Source: Paramacrobiotus richtersi (Eukaryota > Tardigrada > Eutardigrada > Parachela > Macrobiotidae). From it: a stretch of 22,790 bases of DNA. The notes under the pieces are model-generated. The model had not been told where the DNA came from. It worked only from the letters and a program-made list of their open reading frames with translations, and ran no database searches. Positions 9,719-18,940 of the stretch are shown piece by piece; position 1 is the stretch's first letter; every line of letters starts with the position of its first letter. A program made the position numbers and the translations under genes. Location: assembly GCA_034698045.1 (NCBI GenBank), contig JAQGAU010000901.1, positions 1 to 22,790 of the forward strand, given 5' to 3'.

Positions 9719-12700
9719 ATGGTGACCTTTACAACATGTCTGGTATTGGCGATGCTGGGTGGTGCCTTTGCAGCCACATTGCACAAACTCCCTTTATCCG
9801 AATCTGAAAAGTGTGATACCGATGCCGCATCAGGGAAGATGTGTATTCCCGATGCCTGTTCGAATACCACGTGTGATGTGATTCCGGATGCCGTCTGCGT
9901 CGCCGACAAGTGCGGATGCCGAGCCCGTTTCTTCCATTTTACCAAGCAGGATAAAATCTTTGTGGAGGTGACGCGGACCTGCAAAGCTAGCTTGGATGTT
10001 AAAGGTACAGTAAATGTGTTCGAAATGAATTTATTAGATTTGAAGTACATAAATATTCTCGCAACCACTGGCGCTTTTGTATTCACTAGACCAAAAGCAA
10101 AATTTTTTCGATTTACTCGTGATCGCAAAATTGTGATCAAATTATGCTACATTGCGGAATGCGGGTTATATCAGCTGAATACTGCATAATTGCATATAAA
10201 ATTATTGATAATAATTTAATTTACAAAAACAAAATGACGATAACAAGATAAAAACAGTTAAAAAATTTAATTAATTTATAATTATAACATTCAAATCTAC
10301 ACAACCGATATAGGCAGTTGCTCTCGATATACAGCTTTTCTGATGGTTTCACATTTTCTGCGGTTATTGTTACATATTAGAAAGCGCTGTAACGGTGTTT
10401 TAAGACTAAATTATGTTGCTTTATCAACTTTTTTCGTTTAAATAAACTGTCTATTCATTTTTCGCTGTTTTACAGTGGCCGTGGCTTTTATCAAGCGAGT
10501 CCTGGACAACGATGAGGATGCGGTCGCCGCTGTGGCCCAGGATCCGCAAGTGCTGCTCGAGCCGTTCAAAAGCCTTAACATCTTATCCGGCGACGTTCTA
10601 CGTGTCCTTATCGCGTTCCTGCGCAAGCTCCACCAGAACGAACCAACCGAAATCAATACCCAGCGTCTTCGACTGGCCGTGGACCGACTGGCAGCTTTGG
10701 AACAGCAGACGAGTTTCGTCGACAGAGTGACGGACGGTATGTAACTGAATTGTTTCGATAACACTATTAGACAACTACAGAGTACAGCACATAAGCCAGA
10801 AAGTTGTCGGTACTGAGAAAAAAATAAAGTTTTGAACTCGAAAAATAAAAAATAAATTTCTTGGAAATTTTTATTCACTAGTTTAATGAAAACATCTTGA
10901 AGCCGCTATATTCGAAATGGTTAATTTCTTGTAGTGTCGAAAATCTTGGGTTTGAAAGGCCTGAAAGGAAGCCTGGTCTATGGACGCTCTTTTGATGATC
11001 TGGATGACGAAGGTATGTATACATCACATCATTTTGCTACTGATCACTTTTATTGAGGTGGTCTTTATTACTCACAGCGATACAAGAGCGTCACCACAAG
11101 ATCTTCCTCTGGATCATGAGAGTACGCAACCCGAACGCGACGCTGCCCATCAACGATACGGAAGCCGATGCGAATGATGAAGAGGGTAGGTAACTCCCGC
11201 ACATTTGAAAATCTCTAGATTACAGTTACGTTTTGTCTGTCTTCTGTATATGGTTTTATGTACTTTCACGATTACCTTTGAAATTTATTTTTAAAAGTTT
11301 AAAATGATATTATTTTAAATTTAAATTATTTATTATTTTAAATGATATTATTCTAAAGATTAGCCCTTCGAGCTTTGATCAGAATACGCTGAATATTCGC
11401 ACATTTTATTGTACAGGTATGGGAGAAAAATCCATTTTTGGCATTGGCACGAAAGTCGCCGGCAAACTGATTGGCAAAGCGGTTGGTGGGAAAGCCGGCG
11501 GCACTATCGGTAAAGTGACCGATCTTCTCAGCAACTTCCTGGACGAGGATCACGGTAATTACGCAGATAGCAAGTCATGTTTGTGGAATTATTCAGCCTT
11601 GATCTCCTGCTACAATTGTTAAAAACAGAATAAATTATACTGAATAAATTATACAGAATAAATTATACTGAATATTTAATTTTAACTAATGGTAACAGTA
11701 TTACCGTAACAAGCATCTGAAAAATGCAAAGTATTCTCGTTCTGCATAGTAATGCTCGTTTATTGACGCATCCGGTTCTGTAAACAACTACGGATAATCA
11801 TAGCAGTATCTAATCAATGTTGTGGTTTTTATAGATCCCACGAATGTTTTCTTGATGGATGAGCAAACCGGGTTCGCCATTCCTCTCAGCGATGTGGATC
11901 TAGAACAGCTGGCCAATGATGAAGGTGAATTACCGGTTTTTTTAGCGCCACCAAGCCGAACGTTTTATCAGGTTTTTTATTTTATGTTTTATATTTTTGC
12001 CTGTTTGATAGATGTGGAAGAAAAGTCCTCTCCCAGCCTTTCCAGCGGACTCATTCAAGCCGCGGCCAAAATTCCTGCATTAGCGCATTTAGTGGCTGGT
12101 TTGAAAAAAGACACGGCCATTAGTGATCAAGGTAAAGAGTATGTATGAATCGATGATAATTGCAATACTTCCATTATCTCATTCATGTCTATAATTTATT
12201 ATATGTTCTCGTAGCTGGTTATCTCGATATCACTGAACAACCATTTTGTGTTGATGCAGATGTATCGGAAAAGTCCTTCCTCAGCGTTCTGAAAAAAGTC
12301 TCTAAAGTCGCGGGCAAAGTTGCTGGAGCAGCGGTTGGTGGGGAGAAAGGCGCGGCCATTAGTGAAGGGGCTAATCTGCTTAGCAGTTTCCTGGATGAGG
12401 GTAGGCATTGTTCCCAATTGATTTTTTACAGCGATCATTCAATTTTCTAGTTTTTGGTTTATCGTACTATTGTTTTATGATTTGTGATCGCACGTTTTGC
12501 GCCTTCTACAGGATCCGACATGATGAACACGATTCGGGAGGGATCGCATGCTGGAGCCATCGGTTTGGATTTGTACAATGATATCATGGGAAACGTCCAG
12601 AACGATGACGGATCTACCATGGACGAATCGGCGCAAACTCTGAACAGTACGTACAACTTACTGTACAAGCTGTAATATCCGTTTGTGTGTTTATACATAC

Positions 12701-12897
12701 AGTTAATTTTGTCAGTCAAATAAGATCATACTAACCTCATGCAGTGGTTTTACGTTAGTTTTGTTGACTTTTTGTGCAATTCCTTAATATGTGTTTACTA
12801 AGGATTATGTGTTTTAGATTTGTACCAGATGGACTTGGACATTGCAAATGGCTTCCAGGACTTCACAGACCAAGAGTCCAATGATGCTGAAGAATAG
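9719..12897 (+). CDS. Ten-exon secreted modular protein with cationic glycine-rich helical modules; putative peptide precursor
   Basis: Exons: 9719-10004, 10476-10736, 10935-11012, 11078-11185, 11417-11554, 11835-11924, 12012-12131, 12260-12400 (or from 12215), 12512-12646, 12818-12897. All nine introns are GT-AG and phase 1; the spliced frame is 478 codons plus TAG. Residues 1-19 are a signal peptide (MVTFTTCLVLAMLGGAFA). Residues 32-88 form an eight-Cys module with PDAVCVADKCGCRARFF, like small Cys-rich modules of invertebrate extracellular proteins. Exon 2 (96-182) is predicted helical. Exon 3 has the basic VSKILGLKGLKGSLVYG. Exon 5 (245-290) has GIGTKVAGKLIGKAVGGKAG. Exon 8 (361-407) has FLSVLKKVSKVAGKVAGAAV. 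Most exons end in an acidic tail (DDLDDE, ANDEE, FLDEDH, ANDE, FLDEG, NDAEE). Alternating cationic amphipathic segments with acidic spacers is the layout of many antimicrobial or cytolytic peptide precursors, but this function is inference. I recognise no named family for the whole. Confidence 0.8.
11417..12400 (+). repeat. Duplicated exon modules (exons 5, 7 and 8) within the secreted-protein gene
   Basis: Exon 5 (11417-11554) and exon 8 (12260-12400) share an EKS start, a Lys/Gly/Ala-rich centre with AVGG, and near-identical ends LLSNFLDE and LLSSFLDE. Exon 7 (12012-12131) shares the DV-EKS start with exon 8 and the DNA string CGGCCATTAGTGA encoding TAIS/AAIS. The symmetric phase-1 borders allow each to be duplicated or skipped without a frameshift. 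Confidence 0.75.
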
Positions 12898-13561
12898 TCG
12901 TTAGATTTCTTGTTCTGACATTTTCCCTATGTACATTTCCTTGTGTAAAAGCTGGCGCCGGCGCCTTTTGTGTAACTTCTAAGAAATCGTCTACTACGTA
13001 TTTTCAGTGTTATCTGCGTCAAAATGTCGTGTATGAAGCAGCGTATGTGTTGCACCATGAAATGACTTGTCGATATTAACAGTTATTGCAAGAAACATCG
13101 GCCGAGGCAATGTGACGGTGGTGAAACTGAAACAAAGGACAAAAGCTTCGAGGGTATGCAATAAGGAAGCAGATAAATTCTTCCAGTACACACACGTTCG
13201 GTTCACTTCGGTATCTGATCTTTGTATGAATTCGAATGTTTTGCGTGTAACACGGTAACGCAGAACCAGTATGCTGGGATCAGCAGGATCAAAAGTGCGA
13301 ATCATGTTTAGTTACCTAGTGATTAACACACTACGGCTTGCACTTTACAACGGATTCGAAACTCTAGCGGCAGACTGACAGTTACGGTTAAAGGCGCAAG
13401 CAGTTACCAGTATGACTGTATGTGAGCTGCAGTGAGCACACTTCCATTTTGGCTTTTCCGTCAGGATCTTTCGAAAGTGTACGCACCAGGGTTCTTACGA
13501 TAAACTTGAATTTCAGCTTGTTTGACTGCATTCATGAATCCCGATAGTCCTGAATAGAACG
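12898..13561. other. Intergenic stretch with 3' UTR of the upstream gene
   Basis: The beginning should be the 3' UTR of the secreted-protein gene, with a GC-rich palindrome at 12954-12965 and no clear AATAAA. The remainder lies upstream of DGCR8. Reading frames here are short and unconvincing. Confidence 0.5.
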
Positions 13562-13711
13562 TGAACACGGATTCACAGTTAAGTTTCCTTTCAGTTTCAG
13601 TAGTTTGGACGAGGAAGAGGTAAGATCGCAAAAGTAACAGAAGCGTATTCCAACTATGTTTTCGGGATGTTTAGCTGCACGAGCGCAGGGCTGATCAATT
13701 CCGGTTTTCAG
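13562..13711 (+). promoter_or_regulatory. DGCR8: Possible 5' UTR exon and leader intron of DGCR8
   Basis: A consensus donor GAAGAG|GTAAGATC at 13619/13620 is followed 92 bases later by a pyrimidine-rich acceptor GGTTTTCAG ending at 13711, eight bases before the DGCR8 ATG. This suggests a non-coding first exon ending at 13619 and a 92-base leader intron. Its 5' end cannot be placed; no TATA box is visible, as is usual for housekeeping genes. Confidence 0.5.
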
Positions 13712-13719
13712 TTAGTATC

Positions 13720-16700
13720 ATGGCCTTCCCCTGCGTTGCCCCCACATCAGCCCCCCAATGGGACGCCAGCTGGGAGACTTTCATGGGTCTCACCGATCTA
13801 AACCATTCCCCACTAGAAGCCCGTGCCGAGGATCTGTACGACGATCTGGAGATCTCCCCGACCGTGCCCCAGTGGAACGACTTGGATCCGAACGAATTAA
13901 TCAACCTGGATCTGGATTTCGAAGATGGGGAGCTCATGGAGGAAGAGGAGGATGAACTGGATGTGGCCATGGGGAATCTTCAGGATCTGCAGGATCTGCA
14001 GGATGGGACGACTGAAGGGGAGACGCAGGAGATGGTGACCAAAGTGAAGCTGGTGGAAAAGGGACGCACGCACTTTGAGGTAGAGACGGCTTAAACCTAC
14101 TTCGGAACCGGAATGTTTTGAAGTTTGGGAAGTTAGTCTTTGACGAGGAGAAATCGTACCACTTTACTGATAGAACGTTGCTTACGAGGGTAACGTTTTT
14201 TAACACTAATGACTGTAATCGAACATATCCGTCAGTACTAGTTAAAGTATTAAAATTTCCTGATATCACAGAGAAAATCAACCCTGCTAGTTATACAAAT
14301 AAAAACGTAGAAAAAAGGACGGTAACAGGGAATTAGTGGTACTGGTAATCAATTTGAAGAAAGCTACTCTTCGCACACAAGCATGATCTTCGAATTTTCT
14401 TATTAAGTTGCGCATTCCCAGAATTTCGAATTTAAAATGCTTGTGAGTAAACTGTGGCAAAGGAAGCAGCGACATATGCCCTGCACTGTATCAGAAATTC
14501 GAACGTTTCTCCCATTTCGCGCTTCGAATGATCGAATCGGCTTCACAGATACCGCGTAGTTTCGTTGTGTAATCAGTATAGTTGTACAGCTAAACATCCG
14601 ATCTTGTCAACAAAACTCGCACTTGCAGGTCTTACCGGAGGGATGGAAGACGCTGTGGCATGAGAGTGGGATGCCGGTGTACTTCCATCCCATGTCCGGG
14701 ACGGCGAATCTGGGACGGCCGTTTGAGTTAAAAAGTGGGTCGGCACTGCGATTCCAGCGGATCCCGGTCAGTGCGGTGCCGTGTTTGGCCTACCAGCGGG
14801 CGCTGGACGAAGAGAAAGAAGCCAAGAGCGATGCGGTAGGTCGTCTAGTAAATCATTAATAAAATATATTACGGGCGTTTATAATAATTTCGCTAATTTA
14901 TAATTATTACGTAATTCATACATATTTAGTTATTTACATTTTATTTATTTATACTTTTATAATTTCGCTAATTTATATTACGTAATTCATACATATTTAG
15001 TTATATTTAGTTATTTATATTTTATTTATTTATATTTTTATAATTTCGCTAATTTATATTACGTAATTCATATATTTTTAGTTATTTATATTTAATTTAT
15101 TTACTTATATTTTTATTATTTATTGTTCTGACAGTGTAATATTGTCTGCATAATGGCGGCAGGGTCTAAAACATGGGCATGGCCCTGCCCAATGGGCATG
15201 CCCGTTGGGCATGGTCACCGAAAACCTGGGTAACCCAAAGTCTAAAAGGTGGTCATGCCTGGATAAAAATTGGCCATGGTCATCCAAAGCAGAAACGATG
15301 CATGACCTTATGTTGTGCTCGCATGTTGCACACTTCGTGAATAAGAACTTCGTTACAGTGAGTGAAGACAGTCGAATACAGTCTACATAAACACTGTTAT
15401 CTATTTCCAGTGTCGAGCGTTTTACCAGACTTGTCATATCTTTCACGAAAAAAACCAAACAAAGATTAATTTTAACAGAAATCAGAATTAAACTAAAGAA
15501 GTTAGTGGATTTGGTAAATTTGATCACAAATGCTCTTGTCGAGCTGTTGATAACACACTACCTGTCAATAGCTTCGTGCATACATTACCAAGGAATTCTT
15601 TATGTCCACGTGTGTCGTCCATTACGTATAATCTTCATAACAATTCAAGACTCCGTATTACAATTTGTAAATGCTGGTACCACATTTGCATCATTAACAA
15701 ACATGGCTGTCAAATCATTGAAACGGCATGTCATGTGCGTTACAAACGGTTGTTACAACTACTGAGAGAGGAAGTGTTTTCTTTCGAGGCTGTCCGCCAG
15801 AAATGTGTTTAGCTTGGTGTACAGCTTGTACATGTGACTGTCTGACTGCCGCCGTCTAGCTTGTGACTGTAATGCACACGTTGTTTACTATATCCCTGAA
15901 TACAGAAGAACTATACCGCACACAGTGTACGCTGTTTTGACTTTGGAGCTGCCATACAGTCATCTATATATATTCCCATAGTTAACAGATTTTGGTGAGC
16001 GTACTGTCTTCCTCATATCCGTCTTTGCTAGCAACAACATGAATAATCATCATTTACGAATCGAATTACGATCGTTTATGAACGCAGATATTTCAGTTTT
16101 ATTCAGCCGCGCACTTGAGTATCTCGACCTGGTTCAAACGTGGTATAATACCGTAATGTATACGTACACATAATCAAATATACATGTACCATACATAATT
16201 ATACCATGATTCGGCCTTCTGTCATCCTACTGCCTACGGCGCTGCTGTAAGGAAGTCTGCGGCGCATCAGAATACCCTTTACTCGTAGGATGTTTGTAAG
16301 CATAAGCTACCCTCTGCGGCGTCGGCGTCTGCGCCTACAGTGTGCAAATGAGATATGATATATGTGATAAATCCTTATCCTATCAGATATTAAGAGACTA
16401 CAACCTTGGACAAGCTGACTTCATCTTTGGTGTAATGGTAAATACGGTCTTTAAACTTCTCTTGGCGATCTTTGCTGCCGTTAAAGGTTGTCTGAAACGG
16501 TGGTTATTCACCGCTGTTGATCTTTTTGTACGGTACTACATGCTGTTAAATACCGCGTGCCCATGCCCAGTTTTTATCCAACCGTGGCCAAGTTTTAGAC
16601 TTTGGCTTACCCAGGTTTTCGGTAACCATGTCCAACGGGCATGCCCAATGGGCAGGGCCATGCCCATGTTTTAGACCCTGCCCATAATGGCTGCATTTAT

Positions 16701-18940
16701 AGAAATTTATCAAGTTAGAGAATTAGTACAGAAATTCAACGCGGTACGCTGTATATGCTTGTGAATATGTGATCACAGCAGAGCGGATGGGTATTCAGTG
16801 TGTGATATTCTGTGTATAGTTGTTTCAATTCTTTTTATATGTCTTGCGTGATTGTTACGCTACCATCCTAATACACAGATCCTCTCCGTTCTTGTCATTT
16901 TCGTATTGGCATTAACTTTATGAAACAGTAACGATATGAACAGAATATTACTTCTGTTTATGAAATATTATTTAGATTACCCGGAAAAGAGATTGTCTGG
17001 CTTATGAGTGATAACTCTGGTTAAATGAAATTGTGAAATTAGTGATTCGCAATCGAACAGTTTTCCTGTAACATGTGATCGACCGGAGCGGAGCGAAGGT
17101 CCTCTACACTCAGCTCCAGTGGATCTCAATGTCTGTCCGTCATTTCGTCGGTTGGCCACAGTTATTGTTTGTTTTTAATATTTAATAATAATGTTGAATA
17201 ATATTAAAAATTGATAATTTATTAAATTATTAAATATTGCGCGCGTAATCGTTCTTCGCTTTGGTCACCTAGTGCCCGCTACGAGCGAGTGCGCTTTCCT
17301 GGTAGGTATTGATTTATGGTCTCTTGCAATTCAGTGACCTTTAATTCAGCATAACATATTTTCCTCAGGAGAAATTAGCGGATGGTCAGGTCATCGGCGA
17401 AGTGATGTCCGGCCGTGAGTACCTGGAAACCGCCCTGCTGTCGACCGACGATCTCCGCACATACTGCTCCAAACGCTTCATCTTCGATAGCACCCAGGTG
17501 CCCTCCATCCGCTCCCGTATATCCAAGCAGCGCATCGACCATCTCTCCAAACAACTCCAAATGGACTCCACCACCCACCCGGTCATCAAAGGCGCCCAGT
17601 ACGTCACCGTCCTCCGTCCGCCTCTGAACGGACAGCCCGCTGCCAAAGTGGCCATCAACGTCGCCAGCAAGTCCATCATCGGTTTACTCCATGAGTTCAC
17701 CCAACAGACGCGCAAATGCCTCCCCGAGTATGTGTTCCGGGAGATCAGCGGGACCGGGGAGGGCCATGAGGTGACGGTGCTGGTGCAGGGGAAAGAAGAG
17801 GGGTTCGGGACGGGGGCTAGTAAGAAGGCGGCTAAGGAGAAGGCGGTGGAGGTGGTGCTGATGCATCTGGCGCCGGAGCTGATGGGGGTGGTGCAGGGGA
17901 AGAAGGGAAAGACGCTGCAGATGCGGATTGAGGAGGAGGTGGAGTTGTTCCGGTGTGTACCGATTATGGACACCCGGATCGGGCGGATGGCGCATGCTGC
18001 GGGAGCGACGTCACCATATGAGGTAACTGTGCGAGTAAATGGGCCTATGCTGTTCAGTAAACTTCTAACAATTTAATATATTACACTATACTCAACAGCA
18101 GCGATGCTAAGCGGAAGTTTAGTACCGAAAGAACCCGTTTATCTTGTCAAATGTTGTCTAAAAATGTGTATCACGAAAGCCAATGGAACTGTATCAGCTT
18201 GTGAATCGATCCGCCAACGACAGCGCTTACGTAGGTAGAAGTGCTGCGTTTTTCTCTGAATTTGGTCCTGGAAAGCTGAATCTTTTATAGCATTAGACGA
18301 AGCGCGATGCGTCTTCTTAATAATACTGCACGGAGATCGGTAGTACTACAAACGACTGTTTGTTTTGCTCCTTAATGTCAGCTGATGAAACACGTTAAGC
18401 ACAAACTATAAAGCTACAGAAAAAGTTACCCAAAAGGTCAATCATCAACAGTAATCAAACTGAAGTATTTATCAACCTTTAGCTGGATCTAGTGAATTAG
18501 TTACAGTAGTTAACGTTTTACTTCAGGCTCTTATCCGCGCCTGCAGCCAGCTGCACTGCAAGAACGTCAAACTAGGAAAAGCGGGCCCCATCCAGACGTG
18601 CCGAAAGATATCCACCACGGAAAACGAATACACCTTGACCGCCGCGGATTTCACCGCGGTCCTGGTGCACAACAACGCCATCACGGCCAAGATGCTCAAT
18701 GCGCAGAAGATTCTCAGCCAAATCCATCCGGAGTTACGCTTCTATGGGGAGTTCCTGGAACGTTACGGAGCCAGCTTGAAGAAGCGGCGTGAGGAGAAGA
18801 TGGAGGAGTTTAGCAGTATTGTGGAGCTGCAGGTGCCCACGTGCGGGCAGCCCAATTGGGAGCTGCTCAGCAAACTCAAGGAAGAGATGCGTAAGGTCAT
18901 TCCCGGTGGTGACAACTGTGCGAGTATCCGGTATAATTAA
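13720..18940 (+). CDS. DGCR8: DGCR8/Pasha, microprocessor dsRNA-binding subunit
   Basis: DGCR8 partners with Drosha in the nucleus to recognise and position primary microRNA hairpins. Coding exons 13720-14079, 14629-14835, 17369-18022 and 18527-18940 join at phase 0 throughout to give 544 residues plus TAA. Residues 1-120 are acidic (a Glu/Asp run near 73-80). Exon 2 starts with VLPEGW, the WW-type dimerisation core of the Rhed domain: GMPVYFH, then SAVPCLAYQ with Pro171-Cys172 matching the haem-ligand Pro-Cys of human DGCR8 (Cys352). Exon 3 continues the Rhed domain, then dsRBD1 at about 290-359 with the RNA-binding helix GASKKAAKEKAVEVV. DsRBD2 (about 402-480) is split by intron 3 and includes MLNAQKILSQIHPEL. 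The Drosha-binding tail helix is NWELLSKLKEEMRKV (517-531). The protein is shorter than human DGCR8 (773 residues), mainly at the N-terminus. Intron 2 (14836-17368) carries several repeats and transposons. Confidence 0.95.
14878..15118. repeat. A+T-rich tandem repeat in DGCR8 intron 2
   Basis: About three copies of a 75-81-base unit are present, each containing AATTTCGCTAATTTATA, ATTACGTAATTCATA and TTTAGTTATTTA in the same order (units near 14886, 14961 and 15042). The second copy carries an additional TTATATTTAG duplication. It abuts the transposon inserted at 15158. Confidence 0.85.
15149..15157. repeat. Left 9-bp target-site duplication
   Basis: CATAATGGC directly abuts the left inverted repeat of the transposon and is repeated exactly on the right side. 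Confidence 0.85.
15158..16682. mobile_element. Non-autonomous Mutator-like DNA transposon with long terminal inverted repeats
   Basis: A 1,525-base element begins GGCAGGGTCTAAAACATGGG and ends with its inverse. The inverted repeats span about 122 bases each (15158-15279 and 16561-16682), with about 12 mismatches by eye. The element is flanked by an exact 9-base direct repeat CATAATGGC at 15149-15157 and 16683-16691, a target-site duplication. Long inverted repeats plus 9-bp duplication is typical of Mutator-like (MULE) elements; Merlin-like (8-9 bp) is the main alternative. The interior has only short frames with no transposase motif, so the copy is non-autonomous. It sits in DGCR8 intron 2. 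Confidence 0.85.
16683..16691. repeat. Right 9-bp target-site duplication
   Basis: CATAATGGC directly follows the right inverted repeat and matches the left copy exactly, which suggests a relatively recent insertion. Confidence 0.85.
17079..17302 (+). mobile_element. Helitron-like element, short copy (copy 1)
   Basis: The 224-base element starts TCGACCGGAGCGGAGCGAAG after an A and ends GCGCTTTCCTGG before a T. Its two ends match those of a second element at 20078-20963. The 3' end has a stem-loop (AGTGC...GCGCT with inner CGC...GCG) three bases before CTGG. The A|TC...CTRR|T boundaries and lack of a target-site duplication fit a non-autonomous Helitron or Helentron. It lies just upstream of DGCR8 exon 3. 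Confidence 0.65.

Noticed and set aside
15205-16674. Several ORFs inside the Mutator-like element
   Set aside because: All are short, lack transposase motifs, and some run into the inverted repeats; the element is treated as non-coding.
17079-17302. Alternative reading of the Helitron-like copies as terminal-inverted-repeat transposons
   Set aside because: The matching inverted motif is subterminal rather than terminal at the 3' side, and no target-site duplication flanks either copy; the Helitron-like boundaries fit better.
17375-17995. Long antisense frames opposite DGCR8 exon 3
   Set aside because: They result from the G+C-rich codon usage of the real exon; the plus strand encodes a clear dsRBD.
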